A stretch of 64,000 nucleotides of DNA from Planococcus sp. CPCC 101016. GTDB lineage: Bacteria > Bacillota > Bacilli > Bacillales_A > Planococcaceae. The position numbers were made by a program, and so were the translations under genes. How positions within the stretch are numbered: position 1 is the first letter of the stretch; the number at the start of each line of letters is the position of its first letter. The stretch spans positions 931,624-995,623 of the forward strand of contig NZ_VOHB01000002.1 of assembly GCF_007859295.1 (NCBI RefSeq). The letters are read 5' to 3'. Shown here in pieces: positions 18,921 to 27,075 of the stretch. The notes under the pieces are model-generated. The model ran no database searches. It was not told the DNA's origin and saw only the letters and a program-made list of their open reading frames with translations.

Positions 18921-20081
18921 ATGAATACGAAAAAACGAATTCAAGCGTTGCGAGAAAAGATGGAAAGCCAAGGGATTGAAGTTTCCATTGTCATGAATTT
19001 TGAGAATCAGTATTATTTCAGTGGATTAAAAGCCCTCACGTATTCACGGCCGATTGTCCTGGTGATTGATCGACAGGAAACCGCGTTGATTATTCCGTCT
19101 TTGGAAGAAGATCACAGCAAAGAAAAAGCCGATGTCGACCGCCTGTATGTCTATCATGAAACGAAATTGCGTGCAGGGGAAGGGGGTTCGCATCTTGAAC
19201 ACCTGGCTGGGATCATGCGTACGTATCCAACCGGAACAAAAGTGGGGGTAGAGTTTTCATCCTTCCCTGTGAAACTTGAGCGGCTGCTGGAAGAACAAGC
19301 TTTTCAACTGGTCAACCTGGATCAGCCGATTGCGGAAATGCGTTACATAAAAGACCAAGAAGAAATTGACATGATTACCGAATCCGGCCGTTTGGTCAGT
19401 TTGGCAGTGGAAAGTTCCATTGGCAACGTCAAAGCGGGCATGACAGAAATGGAATTTGATCAGTTTGGCACCAACGCGTTGTTTACAGAGGTGGCGAGAA
19501 AACATCCCGATGCTACCTTGGATTATTTCGCGATGTCGCCTTCCGGTCTGGCGCGCACCAATATGCCGCATGTCTTTTCCAATACCCGAGTATTGGAGGA
19601 GCAAGACATCCTGATTCACAGCCGCCAAGTTGGATTGAACGGGTACCGTGCAGAATGCGAAAGAACCTTTTTTATCGGCCAGCCGACGGAACGGCAAAAG
19701 GAACTCTTTCACTTGATTCGTGAAGCGCAGCTCGTCGCGTTGGATTTCATCAAAGTAGGCGTTACAGCAAAAGAAGTGAACGAAGTGGCCCGCAAGATTT
19801 TTGAGAAAGGCGGCGTAGAAGAATACATGAATCACCGAACCGGACATGGAATTGGCATCGGTCTGCACGAAGAGCCTTCTTTGCGCTATGACAACGATCT
19901 CGTCTTGCAGGAAGGAATGGTCTTTTGTGTAGAACCCGGGCTCTACATTCCAGATGTCGGCGGTTTCAGGCATTCCGATACCGTTGTTCTGACGGAGAAC
20001 GGCACAAACTTGATCACTCATTATCCAAACGATTTGGAGAGCTTGATTATTGATGATCGAGTGGGGAAGTCGAGTAAATAA
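18921..20081 (+). CDS. M24-family creatinase/ectoine-hydrolase-like protein, metal ligands missing
   Basis: 386 residues with the two-domain creatinase/prolidase layout (N-terminal domain to ~140, pita-bread fold after). In metal-dependent M24 enzymes five ligands (Asp, Asp, His, Glu, Glu) are needed. Here the aligned positions are His233 (ILIHSRQ), Glu245 (RAECERT), His309 (RTGHGIG), Glu338 (VEPGLY) and Ser352 (RHSDT), so the first two Asp and the last Glu are gone. Creatinase and the ectoine hydrolase DoeA are known M24 relatives that work without metal, and the ERTFF motif at 247-251 resembles creatinase's ERT. It is therefore more likely an amidinohydrolase or amide hydrolase than a dipeptidase. 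It is monocistronic with an unusual leader. Confidence 0.75.
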   Translation: MNTKKRIQALREKMESQGIEVSIVMNFENQYYFSGLKALTYSRPIVLVIDRQETALIIPSLEEDHSKEKADVDRLYVYHETKLRAGEGGSHLEHLAGIMRTYPTGTKVGVEFSSFPVKLERLLEEQAFQLVNLDQPIAEMRYIKDQEEIDMITESGRLVSLAVESSIGNVKAGMTEMEFDQFGTNALFTEVARKHPDATLDYFAMSPSGLARTNMPHVFSNTRVLEEQDILIHSRQVGLNGYRAECERTFFIGQPTERQKELFHLIREAQLVALDFIKVGVTAKEVNEVARKIFEKGGVEEYMNHRTGHGIGIGLHEEPSLRYDNDLVLQEGMVFCVEPGLYIPDVGGFRHSDTVVLTENGTNLITHYPNDLESLIIDDRVGKSSK

Positions 20082-20109
20082 AGTGTGTTGTCAAAAATAA
20101 TTGGAAATT

Positions 20110-20143
20110 TAAAATCTCATTCCTATCCGGAGTGAGATTTTTT
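20110..20143 (+). terminator. Terminator after the M24 gene
   Basis: AAAATCTCA / TGAGATTTT arms and T-run. Confidence 0.75.
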
Positions 20144-20234
20144 GATGATAAAATTTGGATAAAATTAGTAATTTATTATAATATAGTATATAATTGATTT
20201 ATTAAACAAGCTAATAGTGAGACGGGGAGAGAAT

Positions 20235-21275
20235 ATGACTGAAAAAATGAAAACACGAGTTAAAAAGCTTACTTTTATTGCGGCAGCTGCATTGCTGTTC
20301 TTTATTTTCACGGCATCGCCGTCTTTGGCCGCTTCGTCATTTTCGGATGTTTCGAAAAGTTATTGGGCGCATGCTGAGATTACGGAGTTGGCGGATAAAG
20401 GCGTCATCAATGGGCATACGGACGGGACTTTCCGTCCGCATGATTCTGTGACGCGTGCACAGAGTGCCATGATGATTGTACGGGCTTTGAACATTCCAAC
20501 TGCAGATCGGCCAGATCCGAATTTCAAGGATGTCACGCCTAAAACTTCAGGCTATGCGGAAATTGCAGCACTTGTTGACCTGGGCGTGTTCGCGAAAGAT
20601 GAGAAATTCAATCCGACACAGCCAGCGACCCGTGCGCAAGTGGCGAAGATTCTGGTAGAGGCATTCGATCTGAAAGGATCGGGTTCAGGAATCAAGGTGT
20701 TTACAGATGTACCGGCAACTCAGTGGTATTATTCTTACGTCGATACATTGGTTCATAACGGCATTACCACCGGTACCACGAAAACAACATTCAGTCCAAA
20801 TCAAAACGTTGACCGCGTACAGATGGCGGTCTTCATTTACCGCATTCAGAATGCAGAAGGTCCGACTTCACCGGGAATTCCAGCCGGAGAGTCGGCAATG
20901 ATGACGGAAGTGCTGAACCTGGTCAATCAGGAACGAGCAAAAGTCGGCGCGCCTGCAGTTAAGCTGCAGAAAGGTTTACAAGATGCGGCAATGCTCAAAT
21001 CGAAAGACATGGCTGACAAGAATTATTTCAGCCACCAATCCCCGACATACGGCAGTCCATTTGACTTGATTAAGTCGCGCGGCATTTCCTACACGGCTGC
21101 AGGCGAGAATATCGCTGCCGGTCAACGAAGCGCTGAAAGCGTCATGACCTCATGGATGAATAGCCCGGGCCATAAAGCGAATATCTTGAACAAGGATTAT
21201 ACGCATTTAGGTGTTGGCATCTATAAAGGCGGCTCGTACGGCATTTACCATACGCAATTGTTTATACGGCAATAG
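20235..21275 (+). CDS. SLH-anchored CAP (SCP/PR1) domain protein
   Basis: 346 residues; ATG at 20235 with GGGGAGA 4 bases upstream. Signal peptide (ends LAAS), three SLH motifs (~35-210: FSDVSKSYWAHAEI; GTFRPHDSVTRAQ; NFKDVTPKTSGY; FTDVPATQWYYSYV), then a ~125-residue CAP domain (LNLVNQERAKVGAPAV ... YFSHQSPTYGSPFD ... GENIAAGQ ... SWMNSPGHKANIL) carrying the His/Glu pair of the family. Bacterial CAP domains are extracellular with largely unknown roles. The SLH motifs should attach it to the cell wall. It is monocistronic with its own terminator. Confidence 0.9.
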   Translation: MTEKMKTRVKKLTFIAAAALLFFIFTASPSLAASSFSDVSKSYWAHAEITELADKGVINGHTDGTFRPHDSVTRAQSAMMIVRALNIPTADRPDPNFKDVTPKTSGYAEIAALVDLGVFAKDEKFNPTQPATRAQVAKILVEAFDLKGSGSGIKVFTDVPATQWYYSYVDTLVHNGITTGTTKTTFSPNQNVDRVQMAVFIYRIQNAEGPTSPGIPAGESAMMTEVLNLVNQERAKVGAPAVKLQKGLQDAAMLKSKDMADKNYFSHQSPTYGSPFDLIKSRGISYTAAGENIAAGQRSAESVMTSWMNSPGHKANILNKDYTHLGVGIYKGGSYGIYHTQLFIRQ

Positions 21276-21283
21276 AAAGTGAG

Positions 21284-21313
21284 AACCCACTTCAGGGATG
21301 AAGTGGGTTTTTT
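21284..21313 (+). terminator. Terminator after the SLH-CAP gene
   Basis: AACCCACTTC / GAAGTGGGTT stem with six T. Confidence 0.85.
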
Positions 21314-21328
21314 CGTTTGCTTAGTTCC

Positions 21329-21350
21329 AATTGTGTGGGTGCCTGGCACC
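21329..21350. repeat. Dispersed palindrome, incomplete copy
   Basis: Left arm and core (TGTGGGTGCCTGGCACC) present, right outer arm missing. Same family as copies at 32141, 32852, 34483, 43568, 45896 and 45998. Confidence 0.85.
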
Positions 21351-21421
21351 AGAAAATAATCTGCCGAAACACTGTTGCCTGATGAAAATCTGTTTTAAAC
21401 TGAAGAAAGGAGGCGAACGCC

Positions 21422-22450
21422 ATGACAAAGAAAATGTTTGCAAGCGACAATAATTCAGGGATCCACCCTGCCATTTTAGAAGCAATTGCACAGGCGAATG
21501 ACGGACATGTTCCAGCCTACGGAAGCGACCTTTATACGGACGCGGCCATAAAAAAATTCAAAGAACATTTCGGAGAAGACTGCGAAGTGGCATTTGTCTT
21601 TAATGGAACGGGTGCCAATGTGACAGGACTGAAAGCGATGGTGCATTCGCATCAGGCAATTATCTGCACGGACGGCGCTCATATTAATGCCGATGAAGGC
21701 GGTGCAGCTGAAGGGTTTATTGGCAGTAAACTGCTGACGGCCCCTTCAGCGGATGGCAAACTAACTGTAAGCCAGATCGAGCAGCACTTGCACCATATCG
21801 GCAACCAGCAGCGAAGTCAGCCAAAAGCCGTGTCCATTTCCCAATGCACGGAACTCGGAACCGTTTATACGATTGATGAAATTAAAAAGATCACTCGTTT
21901 TGCCCATGACAACGGACTATATGTACATATGGACGGTGCGAGGCTGAGCAATGCAGCAGCTTATCTCGGTTGCAGTTTTGCCGAAATGACAGTGGATGCA
22001 GGGATTGACATGCTGGCGTTTGGCGGAACCAAAAACGGTTTGATGATGGGTGAAGCGGTCGTGTGTTTCAACAAAAAAGTGGCGTCCGAGATCAAATACA
22101 TCCGAAAACAGGGCATGCAGCTGGGTTCTAAAATGCGCTTTATCGCTGCGCAATTCGACCGGTTATTAACAGAAAACCTGTGGCTGGATAATGCCAAGCA
22201 CGCCAACCAAATGGCGCAGCTGCTTGCAGAAAGCTTGGTGAAATTCCCGGACATTTCACTTTCCCAGCCAGTCGAGTCAAACGCGGTCTTCGCGTCATTG
22301 CCAAAATCGAATATCGAACACCTTCAAAAAACCCATTCATTTGCAATATGGAATGATGAAAAAAATGAAATTCGGCTTGTCACTTCTTTCGATACCGCAA
22401 AAGAAGACATCGAAGCCTTTCTTGCGGATGTTCAGAAAAGCTTTTCCTAA
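21422..22450 (+). CDS. ltaE: Low-specificity L-threonine aldolase
   Basis: 342 residues, PLP fold-type I. The N-terminus MFASDNNSGIHP is the family's signature start, HMDGARLSNAA holds the PLP-binding Asp, and Lys204 in GGTKNG is the Schiff-base lysine. It cleaves L-threonine and L-allo-threonine to glycine and acetaldehyde in the cytosol. Normal length, intact. The start follows AAAGGAGG at about 8 bases. It is monocistronic, with a dispersed palindrome between it and the SLH-CAP gene. Confidence 0.92.
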   Translation: MTKKMFASDNNSGIHPAILEAIAQANDGHVPAYGSDLYTDAAIKKFKEHFGEDCEVAFVFNGTGANVTGLKAMVHSHQAIICTDGAHINADEGGAAEGFIGSKLLTAPSADGKLTVSQIEQHLHHIGNQQRSQPKAVSISQCTELGTVYTIDEIKKITRFAHDNGLYVHMDGARLSNAAAYLGCSFAEMTVDAGIDMLAFGGTKNGLMMGEAVVCFNKKVASEIKYIRKQGMQLGSKMRFIAAQFDRLLTENLWLDNAKHANQMAQLLAESLVKFPDISLSQPVESNAVFASLPKSNIEHLQKTHSFAIWNDEKNEIRLVTSFDTAKEDIEAFLADVQKSFS

Positions 22451-22456
22451 ATAAGT

Positions 22457-22495
22457 AACCTTCGGCAGTTTCCAGTTCTGCCGGGGGTTATTTTT
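22457..22495 (+). terminator. Terminator after threonine aldolase
   Basis: CGGCAG / CTGCCG core extended by AACC/GGTT, then TTATTTTT. Confidence 0.7.
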
Positions 22496-22644
22496 GACTG
22501 ACATGGAAATTTACCTGCAAAGCATAAAAATAATTCTATATGCTTTTGGCAATACATAATAATTACATGAAAAAGAAATGCGGTTTAAATATTTTGGAGA
22601 ACGGGAAGTTTTATACAAATGACCTTGCATAAGGAGGAACTTTT

Positions 22645-22860
22645 ATGAAGCAAAATATCGGCACGTACAACTCAATGATCCGCATTGCCGGCGGCCTGAC
22701 GCTGCTTGCTTATTCGACGGCGAAGATGTCTCGTGAAGGCACGTCCGGTGCGCAGATGGGACTGGCTTTTGTCGGCGCACAGAAAGTCGCAGAAGGCATC
22801 ACCTATTATTGTCCGCTTTCAGATGCACTGAATCTGGAAGGTTCGAAGTTTTTGAAATGA
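22645..22860 (+). CDS. Small YgaP-like membrane protein (DUF2892 type)
   Basis: 71 residues after an AAGGAGG site. The pattern NIGTYNSMIRIAGGLTLLAYS ... GLAFVGAQKVAEGITYYCPL matches the DUF2892/YgaP C-terminal membrane domain: two short hydrophobic helices and a YCPL motif. The rhodanese part of full YgaP is absent, as is usual for stand-alone members. Role unknown, probably inner-membrane. Confidence 0.75.
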   Translation: MKQNIGTYNSMIRIAGGLTLLAYSTAKMSREGTSGAQMGLAFVGAQKVAEGITYYCPLSDALNLEGSKFLK

Positions 22861-22867
22861 GAAAGAC

Positions 22868-22898
22868 CGTCTCTGGCGAAATCCGGAGACGTTTTTTT
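22868..22898 (+). terminator. Terminator after the YgaP-like gene
   Basis: CGTCTCTGG / CCGGAGACG arms and seven T. Confidence 0.8.
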
Positions 22899-22942
22899 CT
22901 GTCCATTTACTTTTCTGAAAAACCGCTTTCTTAGGAATGAAG

Positions 22943-22976
22943 AAACAACAGCTGGAGAGCCCCAGCTGCTGTTTTT
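22943..22976 (-). terminator. Terminator of the polysaccharide deacetylase gene
   Basis: AGCTGG / CCAGCT-centred stem; usable on both strands but placed just past the minus-strand gene's stop. Confidence 0.7.
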
Positions 22977-22987
22977 CGGTAACACTA

Positions 22988-23746
22988 TCAATGGCCGGTA
23001 GAAAGTTTCCGTACAAAATCATCCAACGTATCACCGTTCAAGATCATGAAGCGGGGAAGCTCATAGCGGTTGTCCTTGTCAGTACTTATGCCCCCCTCTA
23101 TTGTGAATGCGCCTTTAAATCCAAGATTTTCAAGGACTGAAAGCGTGTCGGCATTGTAAGCTCCGTATGGATAAGCGAAAACATTTATCCTTTTGCCAGT
23201 AAGAGAATTGAGCGCCGCCGTCGCATCATTAATTTCGTCGTATTGTTGGTCGTAGCTCAGGTGGTCGAGAGACGGATGGGTGGCTGTATGGTTTTGGATA
23301 TCGATGCCATTCTTCATGACGGTGGTGATTTCTTCTGCAGTCATGCTCCAGCTGTCGTTTACCCAATCAGAAACCGTAAACTGGGTTGCTTTTAAATCGT
23401 ATTTGTCCAGGATTGGGAAGGCGTTCGGATAAAAATCGCTGGTACTGTCATCAAATGTGATCAGGATCGGTTTAGCCGGCATAGCCGCTTTTCCATCCAA
23501 AATTCTGAAGTACTGTCTGAGGGTCAATGAACGGTAGCCGTTTTCCTTCAAGTAAACCATTTGTTCCTCAAATTCTTCTACGCTGTACTGATACAGGTTA
23601 TTGGGGTCGGGATTATGAGAAATAACATGATAATTCACGACGGGAATTTCAATGTCAGTTGATTTTTCAGCTGCCGATGTGTGAGTGCTGAACCCCATTA
23701 AGATCAGGGAAACAAGAAGCAGGGAAACTACCAGTAATTTTTTCAT
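22988..23746 (-). CDS. Secreted polysaccharide deacetylase (NodB/CE4)
   Basis: 252 residues from ATG at 23746; AAAGGA lies 8 bases upstream and the in-frame ATG at 23764 is less likely. Signal peptide (ends TSAAE), then a NodB domain: VVNYHVIS (motif start), ITFDDSTSDFYPNAFPIL (Asp-Asp), NHTATHPSL (metal His pair) and FAYPYGAYNADT. It should remove N-acetyl groups from a wall or capsule polysaccharide outside the membrane. Its layout resembles the PgaB/IcaB type, as does the second deacetylase at 25730. It is isolated from biosynthesis genes. Confidence 0.88.
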   Translation of the reverse strand: MKKLLVVSLLLVSLILMGFSTHTSAAEKSTDIEIPVVNYHVISHNPDPNNLYQYSVEEFEEQMVYLKENGYRSLTLRQYFRILDGKAAMPAKPILITFDDSTSDFYPNAFPILDKYDLKATQFTVSDWVNDSWSMTAEEITTVMKNGIDIQNHTATHPSLDHLSYDQQYDEINDATAALNSLTGKRINVFAYPYGAYNADTLSVLENLGFKGAFTIEGGISTDKDNRYELPRFMILNGDTLDDFVRKLSTGH

Positions 23747-24239
23747 GAAAATCATCCTTTCCAAATTGAGCTTGTTTTCACTGTAAAGCGTATGGCAGGT
23801 ATGGAGGTAAAACGTCTACTGCTTTGCAAGTTATTGCCCAGCCCTCCTTTTTTATTGTCGTCTGCAAATCGGTTCGGAGAAGTAAAGAAAATGCAAACTC
23901 TATCCAGTTTGTATACGCGTACATTATAACACCCTTACCAGCTTGTTTAACATTTAATATAGTGATTTTTCAGATTTTTCTGTTTACTTTATTTGTAGAG
24001 TACTTTGTTGTGCCTCTATGACCGGAAAGACTCCGTTTATTAAAGAAATAGGCAAAGACAAAATGCCATCTTCACTGAAATCAACTGATTTTGAAAAGTG
24101 TTTTCGCGTATTTATTGAGATTGGTAAATATTCATAATTGTTTGGTTCGCAGGGGCCGTTTGGGAACGGCTAGATGATGAATTCACTCTTTTCTGTCCAT
24201 TTCCCTGTATGATAAAACAAAGACGAAAGGGGGAAAATT
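23747..24239. other. Intergenic region with a degenerate terminator-like repeat
   Basis: No gene is visible. Bases 24060-24100 (AATGCCATCTTCACTGAAAT...) resemble the working terminator at 25633 (sharing AATGCCAYCTTC and GAAATCAACTGATTT) but the arms no longer pair well. The rest is AT-rich promoter-like sequence for the flanking genes. Confidence 0.4.
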
Positions 24240-25619
24240 ATGAATATTCATTCTGTCGAGCACGAAATGCTATGGGAAGTGAAAACAGGCGATGAACCGA
24301 TTTATTCGACTCCTGTGTTTGCAGTTTTCAGCAACGGCAAGCGAGTGGTCATCTACCAATCCTGGGACTGGTACATCTATGTCCGGGAAGTGGAGACGGG
24401 TGAATTGGTTTGGAGGTACCTGTTTGGTGAGTCGAATTACGGCCGGCCGCAAGCAGCCGATGTGAACGGTGACGGGCGGATTGAAGTTTTCGGCGCATCT
24501 CATGATGGGCATGTCTATTGCCTGAACGAAGAAGGCGAGAGGGTCTGGTTCCACTCGAATCTGTATGCTCGGGAAGGAGGCGGCAAGGTCACCTGGGCAA
24601 ATGAATGGGGGATAGCGGATTCCACGAAGAGCTGGGTGGAGAACTCCTTCATGCGGGTAGATGGAGACCATGCCAATCTGGTGATTACTTCCGGCAAGGG
24701 AAAAGGGCAGGTACGTAAGATAAGCGGAGTTGAAACGGATACGGTTTGGATCGAGGAAGAGTTTACAATCTGGCCTGACGAAACCTCGACTTACGAAATT
24801 CAGCCTTTTCACGAATCCGATACATATTACCAGCATGCCGGCCAGCTGATGGAAGAGCCGGACGGTTGGTATTTATACACCACCAGCTTTGACAATCAAT
24901 GCGTAAAGCTTAAAGCGGACACGGGAGAATTGATGTGGCGGTTCAGTGCACTGGAGCAGAACGAACCATTTCCGACAATCGTGGATATTGATGGGGATGG
25001 CAAATTGGAATGTCTTTTCAACAGCATTGATGAATATGTGTATTGTCTGGACGCGGAAACCGGGAAGCTGAAATGGAAGAATAACGTCGGGTTCGGCGTT
25101 GATTGTTTTGGGAGCTGTGCCGATATGGACGGTGACGGCGTCTCCGAATACATCATAAATGGCCGGGGCGGAAGAACACTCTATTTAGACGGTGTAACAG
25201 GCGAGACGAAATACAAGTCTACGGACTGGTCGGTTTGGGCGACGAGTGAAACGAATTCGAGAGCGACTGTATTCGATTATGAACCGGACAAAAAAGCGGT
25301 GGTGTTCGGTGGATTAGCTGGATTTGTGTATTGTTTGGACGGCCAGGCAAATACCATTTGGCGAACCCACTTAGTTGCGAATATGAGAGGATCGACCACT
25401 ATCCTGGATATCAATTCAGACGGGGAGCATGAAATTCTGGTCCCTGATATGATGGGGACCCTCACGATTCTGAACAAGCACGGAAAAGAAATCGGCCAAG
25501 TCAACATGAAAGGCGGAATCGAAGGGACGCCATTGGTCGGGGATTTGGACGGAGATGGCAAGATTGAAGTATTCCTGACGAGCCTTGACGGCTACGCGAG
25601 CATGTTCAGGTTCATTTGA
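24240..25619 (+). CDS. Cytosolic PQQ/FG-GAP-like beta-propeller with calcium-binding loops
   Basis: 459 residues after an AAAGGGGG site. No signal peptide. At least five D-x-D/N-G-D-G calcium loops (DVNGDGRIEV, DIDGDGKLEC, DMDGDGVSEY, DINSDGEHEI, DLDGDGKIEV) alternate with PQQ-type strands (YCLDAETGKLKWKN). This is typical of seven- or eight-bladed propellers of the FG-GAP/VCBS type, which are usually secreted, so the missing export signal is odd. No enzyme residues can be named. Possibly a binding or scaffold protein. Monocistronic, with its own strong terminator. Confidence 0.75.
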   Translation: MNIHSVEHEMLWEVKTGDEPIYSTPVFAVFSNGKRVVIYQSWDWYIYVREVETGELVWRYLFGESNYGRPQAADVNGDGRIEVFGASHDGHVYCLNEEGERVWFHSNLYAREGGGKVTWANEWGIADSTKSWVENSFMRVDGDHANLVITSGKGKGQVRKISGVETDTVWIEEEFTIWPDETSTYEIQPFHESDTYYQHAGQLMEEPDGWYLYTTSFDNQCVKLKADTGELMWRFSALEQNEPFPTIVDIDGDGKLECLFNSIDEYVYCLDAETGKLKWKNNVGFGVDCFGSCADMDGDGVSEYIINGRGGRTLYLDGVTGETKYKSTDWSVWATSETNSRATVFDYEPDKKAVVFGGLAGFVYCLDGQANTIWRTHLVANMRGSTTILDINSDGEHEILVPDMMGTLTILNKHGKEIGQVNMKGGIEGTPLVGDLDGDGKIEVFLTSLDGYASMFRFI

Positions 25620-25632
25620 GAAATCTGCATAG

Positions 25633-25679
25633 AAAAAATGCCACCTTCGAAATCAACTGATTTCGAAGGTGGCATTTTT
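25633..25679 (+). terminator. Strong bidirectional terminator
   Basis: AAATGCCACCTTCGAAATCA / TGATTTCGAAGGTGGCATTT stem, A-run before and T-run after. It serves the propeller gene and the convergent pgaB gene. Confidence 0.9.
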
Positions 25680-25729
25680 GTATTATATACGATTGGCAAG
25701 GGGCCCTAAATCTTCATTCATAGGGCTGT

Positions 25730-26620
25730 TTACTTTCTAGCCGAAGTCTGACCTTCTTCCAGGTAAGGCATCACGACATCATGGAACGTTGTCTGATTCA
25801 CAATGATCCGGTTGATGAGAAAATCATCATCGACTGGCTGGATGACTTGAGGAGCTAAAATATAGGCAGCTTCAAGTCCCTGCTCTTCTACTATACGCCT
25901 GACCGTTTTATTGGAATTGCCATAAGGATAAGCAAAACTTTTAACAGTGATGTCCAGCTCCGACTCGATTAGATCCACGCTTTTTTTCAGGTCTTCCCTA
26001 AATCTGTCCGCTTGTTCCGGTAGTAGAAAGACAGGCGTATCGTCTTCGAATCGATGCATGTCATAGGTATGCGAGCCGAAATCAGCTAAGCCGCTTTCTT
26101 TCATGTCCCGCAGTTGATCCCAGGAGGTCATCTCGAGGTTGCTGAAGTCTTCTGCTCCGACATGCCCGGCAATTAGGAACAGGGTGAAAGGAACGTCCGC
26201 TTCTTCTAAAATAGGAAAGGCGTTTTCATAAACCGAGGTGTCGACATCGTCAAATGAAATCCATACGCATTTTTCAGGAAACACATTGTCAGCTTTTGCT
26301 TGCAATAATTCTTCTTCCGTCAAAAATACCGCACCGGCTGCTTTCAATGTGTCGATTTGCTCTTTAAACTCACTTTGCAGGACGCTGTATTGCACAAGTT
26401 CTTTAGACTGCAGGATGGCTCGGGCAGATTTAATCAGCAGGGTATCGTCCAGCACCCGGTGATAATTCAATCCCATGCAACCATTTTCCAGCAACTTTTT
26501 TGGAAATGACATCGCCGGTTTATCCGATGAAATGGCCTCGATGAAAAGCTCTTTCCGTGAGATGAAAAATAGGCTGACCAATGCGATGACAGCAAACCAA
26601 ATAACCAACTTTTTAATCAT
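25730..26620 (-). CDS. pgaB: Poly-beta-1,6-GlcNAc N-deacetylase (PgaB/IcaB type)
   Basis: 296 residues. An N-terminal membrane anchor (VIWFAVIALVSLFFI) and a NodB domain: LNYHRVL, ISFDDVDTSVYENAFPIL (metal Asp-Asp), SHTYDMHRF (His pair) and FAYPYGNSNKTV. IcaB-type enzymes partly deacetylate PNAG at the cell surface, giving a positively charged, retained polymer. The start has GGAGGTG upstream and overlaps the pgaD stop by 4 bases (ATGA), so it is translationally coupled. It is the last gene of the three-gene operon read 28292 to 25730. Confidence 0.88.
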   Translation of the reverse strand: MIKKLVIWFAVIALVSLFFISRKELFIEAISSDKPAMSFPKKLLENGCMGLNYHRVLDDTLLIKSARAILQSKELVQYSVLQSEFKEQIDTLKAAGAVFLTEEELLQAKADNVFPEKCVWISFDDVDTSVYENAFPILEEADVPFTLFLIAGHVGAEDFSNLEMTSWDQLRDMKESGLADFGSHTYDMHRFEDDTPVFLLPEQADRFREDLKKSVDLIESELDITVKSFAYPYGNSNKTVRRIVEEQGLEAAYILAPQVIQPVDDDFLINRIIVNQTTFHDVVMPYLEEGQTSARK

Positions 26621-27075
26621 AACTTTTCACCTCCAAGAGGAGCAATCGGGTTTGTATCAAAAACGCTATAATCTTCCCTCTGCAGTTTCTCGATCGTCTC
26701 TATATCCAGTAATCCTAATGCTTTGAGATCTTCGTTGCAGACGGGAGCGGGATAGCTTCGTCTTTTTAATGCACCGAATTTTTTTTTATTGTATAGGCGG
26801 TTTATATAAAGCAACGCGTATGAGAGAAGGAAAACAGCAATGGCGACAATAACCAGATTGCGGATATCCTGATTGATCGTATTCAGTGAAGAATTTATGA
26901 TTTTTGTCAAAGTAGTATTAAACCCAAAAGTGGCCAATAGGAAAAACAGGACCACTACCAAGCCGTATAACCAAAAAAACAAGGAAAGAACGAAATCAAT
27001 GCAAGCGCGAAACCAGGACCGGTTGCCTACGATCAGGAAGCTTTTTTCTTCATACCTCGGTCTGGACTGTTCCAT
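26617..27075 (-). CDS. pgaD: PNAG synthase accessory membrane protein (PgaD/IcaD type)
   Basis: 152 residues with two membrane helices (SLFFWLYGLVVVLFFLLATF; LVIVAIAVFLLSYALLYI) and a C-terminal cytosolic tail, the PgaD layout. PgaD/IcaD proteins assist the glycosyltransferase in PNAG synthesis. Its start (AAAGGAGG upstream) lies inside the end of the glycosyltransferase gene with a 43-bp overlap, and its stop overlaps pgaB, so all three genes are coupled. The call rests on layout and neighbours as much as on sequence similarity. Confidence 0.8.
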   Translation of the reverse strand: MEQSRPRYEEKSFLIVGNRSWFRACIDFVLSLFFWLYGLVVVLFFLLATFGFNTTLTKIINSSLNTINQDIRNLVIVAIAVFLLSYALLYINRLYNKKKFGALKRRSYPAPVCNEDLKALGLLDIETIEKLQREDYSVFDTNPIAPLGGEKL

